Part shown: positions 35,972-45,049 of the stretch, one piece after another | Position numbering within the stretch: the stretch's first letter is position 1 | Layout: each line of letters starts with the position of its first letter | Source: Alentia gelatinosa | Lineage: Eukaryota; Annelida; Polychaeta; Phyllodocida; Polynoidae | Direction: 5' to 3' | NCBI GenBank assembly: GCA_950022655.1 | Contig: OX465583.1 | Span: 36,297,360-36,361,359, forward strand | DNA length: 64,000 nt | Translations under genes and position numbers: made by a program | Notes under the pieces: model-generated | What the model was told of the DNA's origin: nothing | The model's database searches: none | The model's input: only the letters and a program-made list of their open reading frames with translations

Positions 35972-36163
35972 TTAATATGGCTTAAGAACCGCCACAGCGT
36001 AACCATTGGGCATTACGGCTATAGGCTGACTCTGTGTTGATCCTGTGTTGTAGGTGGCAGCAGACGGCTCATACGACGTATTGTAATCGGAGGACGGATC
36101 GGGCGAGCTGCTCTGCGGGCGGCGGCAAGCAGACATGAGCAGGTGGACGATGACGATGAAGGC
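35972..36163 (-). CDS. Possible terminal coding exon of a membrane protein (minus strand)
   Basis: On the minus strand one frame is open from about 36,163 to TAA at 35,972-35,974. It reads a short hydrophobic stretch (AFIVIVHLL) followed by MSACRRPQSSSPDPSS and a Tyr/Ser/Pro-rich end closing in NGYAVAVLKPY. This layout resembles the end of a transmembrane helix, a basic juxtamembrane Cys-Arg-Arg and a cytoplasmic tail. Starting from the internal ATG it would be 54 residues. Codon third positions look coding-like. An in-frame TAA at 36,164-36,166 means a splice acceptor or a start must lie inside this stretch, and the only nearby AG is weak. A plus-strand frame (36,056-36,271, ending REQLRDLQ) also runs open through here, so the strand is not certain. 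Confidence 0.35.
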   Translation of the reverse strand, partial: AFIVIVHLLMSACRRPQSSSPDPSSDYNTSYEPSAATYNTGSTQSQPIAVMPNGYAVAVLKPY

Positions 36164-36271
36164 TTACGCTTTGCGACCTACAGGCAGCCCACCAGAGACG
36201 GGGAGAGCCACCAACGGCCAGTAGTAGTGGTTGTGGGAAGCTACAGGGAGCAGCTCAGGGATCTGCAGTGA

Positions 36272-36723
36272 GCTAGAGTGAGTTGTTATCAGTGTGAGGA
36301 CTGTGGGATGCCGCAATTAACTGCAGCTGGCGCCATGTAGCTACTCCGCTGCGGGCAACTTGTGTTGATCCAATTATCAGGACTCTAAGTGAATGTTGGC
36401 GAAATCACACGAAGTCAGCTAGCCCAGCTGTGGCTCCTTCAGTGAGGGTCTCAAAACGTTTTCCGTGTCTTCTTCTAGGGACGGTCACATGTCTAAATGT
36501 CGTCTGCAAATCCATCTTAGTGAGTGTGTGTGTTTTATACAAATACTGCGGGATCAGAGGTGAAACGTTTCCAATGTTATCCCCCGCACTCTATTGGTGA
36601 CGCCTGCGTGTGAAATGTCGGCATGACCGGATTCGGATAATCTACTCAGCAGGGAAGAAGCTACCGGAAGTAATCAGGCACGCTGGTGATTAGTTGGGAG
36701 ACGCTACAGCGCAAATGACCGAC
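36272..36723. other. GC-richer upstream region of the 36.9-kb gene
   Basis: Mixed composition with rising CpG content towards 36.7 kb. No coding frame is certain. A minus frame is open across 36,167-36,330 but ends at the stop just before the possible exon described above. Confidence 0.4.
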
Positions 36724-36890
36724 GCGCCCCCTGGTGACCACGTCCGGGGGTCACGTCATATCCGGGGTAGGACACACCTCGCTCTGAAACACAGCGGGTC
36801 ACGCGCTAAAGCCGTGACGTCACGGAGGGGTGCTAAATAGAGGAGCACGTTTCTCGCGAGATATCAAAACCTCACGCGAGATCTTACGAG
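36724..36890 (+). promoter_or_regulatory. Promoter with CTCF-like site, CRE, TATA-like box and TCTCGCGAGA
   Basis: Reading towards the start codon: GCGCCCCCTGGTGA (36,724-36,737) is a close match to the CTCF core in minus orientation. TCACGTCA (36,751-36,758) is a CRE-like site. TGACGTCA (36,815-36,822) is a full palindromic CRE. CTAAATAG (36,833-36,840) is a TATA-like box. TCTCGCGAGA (36,852-36,861) is the exact palindrome bound by BANP at CpG-island promoters. Two weaker copies, TCACGCGAGA (36,872-36,881) and TCTTACGAGA (36,882-36,891), run into the start codon. The placing directly before a good coding sequence makes a core promoter likely. The exact start site is not known. Confidence 0.6.
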
Positions 36891-37403
36891 ATGAGGAACT
36901 TCATCCGCACAAGTCACGACCAGCGGCGCCGGTCGAGCGCCGCAGCCACTGCCGAGCAACTTGCATACATTGCAGCGCTCAATGAGCAACGACAGACGTT
37001 GCCGGCCGTCGACGGCGTCAAACTGGCCGCCGCAGACATTCGCAGGTCGTCCATGAGCGGTGACCCTCCGAAGGGTTCCATGGGACAGCTGCTGGCCGGC
37101 GGCGGCATTGCAGGCGTGGCGGGCGCTCAGGACCGGCGGCGCGGCTCGCTGACGGGCGCGGCGGCGTCGGCGGCGGCACTCGGGGTCGGGGGAGGAGGGG
37201 TGGGCATAGGGAGCGTGCTGACAGCCCCCCTTCTCCAGGCGTCCCCGCGTCGACGATGGAACGCCAATAAAACGCCGCTGAATAAGATAGACATGTGTAA
37301 TATGGAGATTAAGCAGACGAGCGTATGGGCGATCGTTGTGATTGTGTGTGCTGGCTGCTCGGCTGTTGTCCTCCTGGCATATGTTATTAAATCCTATCTG
37401 TGA
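36891..37403 (+). CDS. Single-exon gene for a predicted tail-anchored protein, family unknown
   Basis: The frame of 170 codons starts at an ATG with G at -3, directly after a promoter-like island, and ends at TGA. Three basophilic-kinase sites of the RRxS type are seen: RRRSS (residues 12-16), RRSS (51-54) and RRRGS (82-86). An Ala/Gly-rich low-complexity part (about 69-108) and a basic PRRRW (119-123) follow. After NKTPLNKIDMCN the chain ends with one hydrophobic helix, about residues 145-166, and only KSYL behind it. That places it as a tail-anchored protein with the N-terminal domain in the cytosol (inference). No signal peptide, no other helix and no splice sites are needed. I do not recognise the family, and orthology must be tested by search. 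The high GC of the N-terminal half is part of the CpG island, while the C-terminal codons return to background composition and stay clearly coding. Confidence 0.75.
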   Translation: MRNFIRTSHDQRRRSSAAATAEQLAYIAALNEQRQTLPAVDGVKLAAADIRRSSMSGDPPKGSMGQLLAGGGIAGVAGAQDRRRGSLTGAAASAAALGVGGGGVGIGSVLTAPLLQASPRRRWNANKTPLNKIDMCNMEIKQTSVWAIVVIVCAGCSAVVLLAYVIKSYL

Positions 37404-37429
37404 TCCCCAATGAGCTGCTCGATATCCAA

Positions 37430-38230
37430 GACTGACCGGTCTGAGTCCCTCTTAAACATAGAATCTGTATAGGATGGACAGCCCAGGCTGAGCTACTCCT
37501 CAACACGATGCCTGTATCAGATAACCCAGCAGGCATGACTGGTCAGAGCTACTCCTCAACACAGAGTCTGGATAGGATGCACCTCCCAAACCAACAGGTC
37601 TGAGCTAGTCTAAGCTAGTCTTCAACATGGAACATATTTAGGAGGAGCACTCCTGATTGACCGGTCTGAGCTACTCCTCAACATGGAAAGCGTTTAGGAT
37701 GAACAACCCAGTCAGACTGGTATGATTGAATGAATCTATTGAACGGACCTCCCAGCCCAACCAGTCAGAGCTACTCTTTAGCTCAGAGCCTGCATAGGTT
37801 GAACAAACCGGTCTTACTGGTCGGAGCTTCTCCCCCCAAACCACCCACCAGTCTAAGTTATTCCTGAACATGAACCTTTATAGGATGAACCACCCTGCCT
37901 GACCAGTTTGAGCTTTTCAGTAACATGGAGCAGCTACTGGATGAACGACCCTGCCCAACCAGTATGAGCTACTCCGGAACATGAAACCTTTATAGGATGA
38001 GTGATCCAGCCTAAACGATCTGAGCTGTTTCTGAACACGGAACATGTTTAAGATGAACTAGCCAGACTGATCAACACAGAGCTGTTATAGGATGAGCCAC
38101 ACAGTCTGAACAGTGTGGGCTATTTCTTGACACAGAGCCTATAGAAGATGAACCACTCAGCCTGACTTCTTAGAGCTACTCCTCAACACAGAGCCTGTAT
38201 AGGATTAACTACCCAACCTGAGTTTCTCCC
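37430..38230 (+). repeat. Degenerate 56-bp minisatellite downstream of the 36.9-kb gene
   Basis: About 14-15 head-to-tail copies of a unit containing GAGCTACTCCTCAACA and CTGTATAGGATGAAC. Successive GAGCT anchors lie at 37,490, 37,546, 37,602, 37,668, 37,768, 37,824, 37,910, 37,966, 38,022, 38,118 and 38,173. The step is mostly 56 bases, with one local 10-base duplication and several deletions. It begins about 25 bp after the stop codon, so it is likely to lie in the 3' untranslated region. A 56-base period is not a multiple of three and the array has no long frame, so it is not coding. Confidence 0.9.
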
Positions 38231-38234
38231 TGAG

Positions 38235-41200
38235 CCACTGTTACTGAACTATACTATCTCGTCAATTTGAAAACCTCCTCTATTAACCTGACATACCTTG
38301 AACACTATATACATCAGGTTAGAATACCTTCCGCCGTAGTATAACCTATTTCACTCTATACAACCTCCTATGTGGAGTCTCTCTTATTGCCTCCTATGAA
38401 AAAAACCTCAGCAAAGGACTGCTGTTCCAACAGTCACCGGCCCTTCCTGTATTTCACACGCTTCATACACACAATAAGATACCATATTGTTTCCAGTGCA
38501 GTTATAAAGATTAGTTTTTTCTACAAATGCGGAGATACATACTAACACCCCTAATTTATCCAGGATAATCACCAATAACTGCTCTAGAATTCTATCGAAC
38601 CAATACGTTGTTGCTTTTATCCGTGTGTACTTGCTATTTATTCCTCGGCATATTAGACCATAAAGGCACCCAGTACGTCCCTTTAGCTAGTTCATCCCCT
38701 CCTCTACAATGCCCTTCAAAGTCTCAACTATATCCAATAGAGTCTCTCTCTGGTGTAACTCTACCCACTATTTCCTTTATGCTTAGATTCCAAAATGCAT
38801 AACATTGACACAAGGCATTAGCAGTGACCAGTTGAACAGATTCTAGTGGAAATTCCGAGTGGGACCTGCGTATTAGCGCTTCAAAGAACAGACTCTATCT
38901 CGTACACCAACGCTTTAAGGCACTTCATTACACACTCTCCCTTTGAGCCACTCACATGAACCCTTAACAACACAGTGCTATCACAGAAGAGGGAGAGAGA
39001 TTCCTGGATCTTGTTAGCAGAGACTACAGCTCCCAGTCGACATTCTATAATTACGTACAAACATGTGGCTGTGTGAAGCCTCCTGTATTTCAAATGATGG
39101 GAAGTGTACACGAACAGAGCAACTCGACGAGCAGCTCACTAAGCCGTGTGTGTGTGTGCCGTGGGGAAACGAGAAACCGATGGTAATTCCAGACTCCTCT
39201 TAATACAACATGTGGCCTCTCATTGCAGAACTGCTGCCAGACCAACCAACCAAACCCCTTCCAACCATTGCCTTCTCCAGAAAATTAATGCGCAACACAT
39301 TACCAATAAGCTACTTGGTGATTGACTATGGTTTTGTTGTGTGCCTCTATATTCGTGATAACGTCAGTCGTGAAGAACCCGATTGCTCATCCTTCCATTC
39401 CAAGCACTTCTTTGCAGCGGACAGTGTGATTGTTTGAATTGTTTTTTTATCTTTGTATTTTATGTTCCTGGACCCAGGGTGATAAAATTGAATGGGTGTC
39501 GGTGGTAGTGTGAAGTGGGGTTGTAGAACATGATGTGTGGACAGCAGTCTCATAGGTGCTGATTTATTGCAGAAACTAATTACTTTTTACTCCTAAGTGA
39601 GTCTCCCTTGAATATTTTTTTCCTGGTGTAAAACATATCCTACAATAAATGTTTTTAATACACCTCCTTTTAGGGAGAATTTTGCTTATAACCAGAAGTA
39701 AATGCCAAGATGACTTTTTAATCACAGACTAGTGTATGTGAGGTGTACTGTATCTAAAGCCAGCACCAGGACTATAATATATCTACCATCTGTTCCTTCT
39801 TTCCACATAGTTTAATTGATAACCGAATCAGGGTATTATCTTCACTCCAATATCTTCCTCAGAATTTTTTTTTTAATCTGTAACCTCGGGATCAGCATCT
39901 GCCTTTCTCCCCAAAATCCAACAGCATGGAGGGCACTTTCTTTTCCATTAAAGTTTTATCAGACGCAGCCTTTCTGTAAAAAGATATTTCGTTAAAACAT
40001 AATACCATGAGAAAGGCCCCACTCCAGCCTCACCTCCACTGCCGTTGACCCATCCCATGGCCAGTGACTGTCTTCGTATGGACACCTTATAACAATTGTC
40101 GTTATTTTATAATGTCTCTATTCTTTCAGGTTAGGTGTTTCTCTATGTGATATATATACATATATACGCCATTGTTTTCTACGTTCAATTTGATGATCTC
40201 ATCAGAAAAAAGAGATATATTTTGAGAAAGGCTTATAATACCTGTTATTGTGTCAAGTGTGATGTACGTACCGAATATGTCGTCCGTGATATGAATATAT
40301 GCATTAAATGATGTTGTTTACTCATGCCTTCGTCTTTGTTCACTTTAATTCTAAGATGAGAGAAATAAGTACAGGTTCCTGAAATTGCTTGCTACCTTAT
40401 AAGGTGTAACTACATTATGAATATGGAGTATGTTAGAGAGCGCATTAGTGTTATGTCAAAGGTTTCAGGATTCCTTCTGAACCTTTCAAAAATCATAACA
40501 TCACAATCTGTTTTAACTCTGATACCCCCACGCTATTTTATAAAAGACATCTACTCTTTATCGAAAATATGCCTCAGAAATAATACCAAGGTGGATCACT
40601 TTTTATTTGCCTTAATCTATTTATAGTCCGTCAGTAACCCTTTGATATGTAATCTGCATTTTAATATGAATCATGAGGAAAGGTGGCACTTACAGCATTA
40701 TGCATTCAACGTATCACCGGTCCTCTATTGCGAATACTTCATTTCATCATCCGTTTCAGCAGGTGCACGGATCCATCGGCCAACCTTAAAGGGCCAATCC
40801 CATTTGTAATACTATTGACTCTTGCCCGCCCCTAAAGCGTCGCAGTAAATGATTACTTGGAAATTCAAAGTAGGATAATGCGTTCACAATGGAAAGGTCT
40901 GCGACACAGGTTTGGGGATCCTTAAATCTCAATAATCCATGTTTCTATTCAATCATTCTTATTTTTGAAAAAAAACCCACTCCCTCATGCAGACAGCAAT
41001 GGTAATTTGATATATGAATAACCAACAGTGGCGAATGGAATACGGCATTTGATTATTATGGGGAGGATATGAAACGAATCACCGTCGATGGACACAAAAG
41101 AGCAAACACGATACACAAAGATTTCCTGGTATCGAGAATAAATATAGAATGCCGTCTAGAATTACGAATGGCGGACCGATACTTGTGATACAAGTCTCAA

Positions 41201-41880
41201 ACAGCCGTTGCTGCACTCTGCTGACAGCTAGTGTAGAATGCCTTGAGCCACTGAAGGCTTGTACCTGTAAAATACACTGGCCTCAGTTTTGTACTTTTTC
41301 TGATTTACCCAAATGAATCGTAGGAGAAGAAATACAACTGAGGATAGAGATAATAGAGCTAGAGCTGATCATACAGATCAGCTAACTTAAGCACCAATAT
41401 GGCAGGATACACCCTAATAGCGGAAATTCTTGGAAACCAATTGTATGTGATGGACTTATTGATACGCTTATGATAAGTGTTAATTACAGGAATGTAATCT
41501 GTGGTTATCCTATAGGAATTACAGCGTGTATTCAGCGAGTTACAACTCGGATTTGTGTTGCGCTTTGAGCACGAACCAAACTAAGTCAAACACACAGCAT
41601 CAATATTTTATTCTATAGGCACTGAAGGCAGATCAAGTGAAGGGGAAGTCGCCGAAGATAAACATACGCCAATGCTAAAACATTGCTATAAAGAAGATGA
41701 CTGTCTAAAATCAACCAATACACAGTGCACAATTTGTGCCACTTAATATTTGCATATCTTCATTATCAAACACTTTGCCTGTCGAATATTAGATTATTCC
41801 TATTCTCAACTTCCGCATACAAATTAGCGGACCTTTCATTTTCATTGCTTTCTATATCACATCGGAGACCTCTAACTGAC
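38235..41880. other. Intergenic or long 3' untranslated sequence, no gene recognised
   Basis: Frames of 60-76 codons without features. A candidate polyadenylation signal AATAAA followed by a T-rich stretch lies at 39,644-39,649 on the plus strand and could end the 36.9-kb gene, with a 2.2-kb 3' UTR, but this is uncertain. No transposon ends were noticed. Confidence 0.4.
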
Positions 41881-41914
41881 CTATACTTTACATTCTTAAT
41901 GGCAGTCTCTTGTT

Positions 41915-42203
41915 GGCCGCCATTTTACACATCTAATGGCCACGCCATCTCTATAACTATATCCTTTACTCTCCGAGTAGCACGCCCTTATCAACCCTCC
42001 ACCATCACATTTTAACAGAGAATGTCAAACTGCACATGGGCGGGCCGCTAGCCACGTCTGATGTCAGCTAGGAGACGCAGCGTCCACAGGTTGCCACAGG
42101 ACATCAATATACCTAACAACAACCAATCAGAACCCGGTACGCAGGTCACGTGGTCGGCAACAGCCAGTGAAAGCCAATATTCAGATGGCGTCGTAACGTT
42201 GGT
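41915..42203. promoter_or_regulatory. Candidate divergent promoter (YY1/TISU-like, NF-Y, E-box, GC box)
   Basis: On the minus strand GTAAAATGGCGGCC (41,915-41,928) matches the YY1 and TISU-type start element, and its ATG opens an 11-codon frame reading MAANKRLPLRM. On the plus side come a GC box GGGCGGG (42,038-42,044), CCAATCAG (42,123-42,130, NF-Y), the E-box TCACGTGG (42,146-42,153), CCAAT (42,174-42,178) and CAGATGGCG (42,182-42,190, YY1-like). A possible 5' splice site GTGAGA follows at 42,202. This set in one 290-bp CpG-richer stretch is typical of housekeeping promoters firing both ways. No downstream exons could be identified. Confidence 0.5.
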
Positions 42204-42295
42204 GAGACTTGCAGATTGACTACAGTGGTCTAACTAGGGGGCATTTTTGGGTGAATTATAGCAGAGGAGTAGATGAAAAGGAAGGGAATCTGGGT

Positions 42296-42705
42296 CTAAG
42301 TTACATCTCCTTCGCTCCGTCGCTCCCACGCTCCCCATTACCTTTCTTGCATTCTCCCTCTTTGCTCTCTATAACCCTTCTCCCTGTTGCCCACTTCACC
42401 TTTCCTTCTTTCGCTCCCTTCCCTCCACATGTTCCTCACTCTCTCCCACTTTTTCATTTCATCCCCGTCTCCCACATTACCGTTCTCCTTCCACCTGCCT
42501 CCCTCAATCTCATCTCCCTCCCTTTCTTCCTTGCCATTCTCCCCTAAGCTCCTCTCTCCATCACCCTACTTTCTTCATACACAAACTCATCGAGCGCTGT
42601 CTCCTGTTTTCTCCCTCTTCACCTTCCTTCTCTCTCCCTTTCCCACTTCCTTTCCTACCCTCTTTTCCACACCCTCCCCTTCTCTCTCATTTATCGTCAT
42701 GCTAT
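42296..42705 (+). repeat. 400-bp polypyrimidine tract
   Basis: The plus strand is overwhelmingly C and T in irregular CTCCC and TTTCC words, broken only by short CAC and CAT interruptions. It begins about 90 bp after the candidate promoter. It is not a simple tandem repeat. The overlapping Pro/Ser/Leu-rich frames are composition artefacts. Confidence 0.85.
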
Positions 42706-42709
42706 GACC

Positions 42710-43565
42710 CTTGATCACACAACAAAACCCATGGGCCAGTCACTCTCTTTTACTCTGCAGCCCATCACACACACATTTCCAGTTACTAATGGTGCAGTGC
42801 CGTGATGCAGGGCATACATGAATGTATTGCATGTCTGTGTGAACTGAGCTTCACAGACCTTCGCCCTTCCATCACAGACATCGAGCAGTGCAGTGTGACA
42901 ATGGCCCTTCTGTCTGGGATCAGTTACGATGGCTGGACACCCGAGAAACTGTTGTGTGTCCCCTGATGGGTTTACTGTTACGCCGAGGGGGCAGCCACCT
43001 TGTTATATCAAACCGACGTGCTAGAGGCACCGAACAAAACACAAACACATCGAAACTGCTATGGATTGTGCAAGTTGGTAGAGTGTCAGCCTTTACTATG
43101 TAATTATACCCATATTGGTAGATGCGAAACACTCTAGATATACATTATGAAGTTAAGGCGGATGGCAGATCCAAGCTATGTTTTAAATTCTATATAATTC
43201 TGTTAAGGGATGCAAGCGTGCCTTTCGGGCCGCACCTCCTGTTATAAAAAGTGTTAGTAATGTAGACTAAACCCAGGCCAATTAATTTATTATGTATATT
43301 TGGGAAACTATGTTCTGGTAGGCAAAAGTTCAAAGTTAACTCAAGAAAGAAATGTTACCTCGGAATATTTCTTAATACTACATTATGTTACTGACATACC
43401 TCTCTATTTTCATTGGCATAATCGCCATTGTTATATTTTCCAGGTTAGAATAAGTCATGTATCGAAACTCTATGCAGCTAAAGCGAAATGAAGTAATTGG
43501 AATTGGAAGAGAGTGACAGCAAGTCTTGAGACCTATTATTTGCAAGCCCTATCTTGTTTAACCAT
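42710..43565. other. Intergenic sequence, no gene recognised
   Basis: Short frames on both strands near 42,888-43,132 are mirror images of each other and show no domain. Nothing else is seen. Confidence 0.5.
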
Positions 43566-43569
43566 TTAG

Positions 43570-43634
43570 GGGCTGTCTATAAATGAAGTCATGCAGCAAG
43601 AGGGTTATAATGATGTGGGGGGGGGGGGGGGGGG
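43570..43634 (+). repeat. MITE-end-like sequence with 18-base poly(G) run
   Basis: GGGGCTGTCTATAAATGAAG resembles the GGGGCCATCCATA end of the element at 10,818-10,962. It is followed about 30 bases later by a run of 18 G (43,617-43,634). A matching right end is not clear, so this may be a half element. Poly(G) of this length is rare and prone to sequencing error. Confidence 0.5.
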
Positions 43635-43895
43635 TCAACAATGGTAAAAAGCCCATTACCAGATTCGATGAGAAAACCATTGATAGTTGGTGCTGGCCAA
43701 GACTTGCTCAAGTCTTTGATTATGAACATTTATTAAATGACTAAACACAATAAGAATAAAGTTTATTAAAGTATGTATCCTTCTGTGACTGGCCATGAAT
43801 CAAATCCCAACGAGGAGGGTAGCCATACGATGCAGGGACCGGAGCCATTCTAGTGCTGGCCTTATGATGCAATATTCCAACTGCTAAATGAACCT

Positions 43896-43945
43896 GGGAG
43901 CTGTTTCAAAACGTGGGTTAAGTCTATGGTTTTGAAACAGCTCCC
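43896..43945. repeat. Perfect 17-bp inverted repeat hairpin
   Basis: GGGAGCTGTTTCAAAAC (43,896-43,912) and GTTTTGAAACAGCTCCC (43,929-43,945) are exact inverse copies around a 16-base loop. The compact form is that of a miniature foldback element or the fused ends of one. Confidence 0.85.
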
Positions 43946-44099
43946 TGATGTATTAAACATCCGGCGGCTGGCATTTATTCGCCTTGACATTTTGTTGTTG
44001 GTCATTTTCCAATTTTAGCCAACCAGTACGTCTCCTGATATAAGTTACTCATATTTCATGCTCATAATTACAGCTCCTGAAAGCAATATGTGTAAATTG

Positions 44100-44655
44100 T
44101 CTGTGCCTTCGTGTACACTCGAATGGTATTGTGCCTCTGTGCTTCTGTTCCTCACAGCCCAAACACATTACGCTTTTTAGTGTTAAGAGATTTCCACACA
44201 CACAGCACACCACAGCAAGGTTCCAAGGAACTACCATCCTATACTCATCCCCTGGGCTGGACGACAATGGTATACGGCACGGTATAACCTAGATTCGCCG
44301 GTACCTCTGTTTCCACTCTGTCCGGACTTTAAGAGGTTGGAATGGTTCAGTGACATACGCTATCTGCGGTGTGCACCTCGAATCAGGTAATCTTTTTCTA
44401 TGTCTACGTTTCAAAAACAGAAATACTTGATAAGAAATAGTTTATAGCTTAACAAATTGATAATTAAGTCTAGCTCTGTGGTCGTTTCACTAGAAAAATA
44501 CACACAAAGGAAATAAGAAAATGGAAAAGTAGGTTGGAGAGTATGAAATGACACACTCTCCATGCAGTATGGAAAATCTGGATGGAGAGTAACAGACACC
44601 TCCAGCTTTTACTTCAAAGTAGCCTTGGATTTAAAGTTGATTGTAACCAATTAAG
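44100..44655. other. Intergenic sequence, no gene recognised
   Basis: Two minus frames of 62-72 codons without recognisable features. Confidence 0.45.
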
Positions 44656-44660
44656 CTCAG

Positions 44661-45046
44661 TTAACCCTTTCCCTGCAGTACCCAGTTCCCCTGCTTAGTA
44701 CTACATGGCAGGCATTGTCTGCATAAACGACCCTGCTATGGCAGGCACCTTTTTTGAAAATAGCAATGTCACATGATGTATCATGTGATTTGAGTAATTT
44801 ACCTTGGTAACTGATGATATTTTGATATACCAAATCATAGGTCAACATGGCATTTATACTTTGTCAAAACTTCTTTAGCTTCAAACAAATGCTCTTTTAT
44901 GTATTGATTTTTGTAAATAAATATCAATGATGCCTCAAAGATGCCTGGAGGCATCTTCCTGCCGTAGCCAGGGGAATGCCTGGAGGCATTATGCTGCCAT
45001 AGTCAGGGGAATGCCCGGAGGTATCATACTGCTGTTAAAGGGTTGA
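44661..45046. mobile_element. piggyBac-like MITE with TTAA-type duplication
   Basis: The unit starts TTAA|CCCTTTCCCTGCAGTA (TTAA at 44,661-44,664) and ends TACTGCTGTTAAAGGG|TTGA (TTGA at 45,043-45,046). The CCCTTT...AAAGGG ends beside a TTAA target copy, one side changed to TTGA, are hallmarks of piggyBac-type non-autonomous elements. Length is about 378 bp. The right half holds three tandem 35-bp units, and there is no transposase frame. Confidence 0.65.
44941..45045 (+). repeat. 35-bp tandem repeat, three copies
   Basis: Units start at 44,941, 44,976 and 45,011 with ATGCCTGGAGGCAT or a close variant, each followed by CTGCC-TAG-CAGGGGA. The third copy merges into the right end of the piggyBac-like element. 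GCCTGGAGGC-type words inside each unit are themselves near-palindromic. Confidence 0.85.
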
Positions 45047-45049
45047 ATC

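Noticed and set aside
36914..37108. Minus-strand 64-codon frame inside the 36.9-kb gene
   Set aside because: Antisense shadow of the GC-rich N-terminal half; the plus frame has the promoter, start, membrane helix and stop.
42209..42707. Proline/serine/leucine-rich frames of 106-112 codons
   Set aside because: They are the result of the polypyrimidine tract, which lacks stop codons in its own direction.
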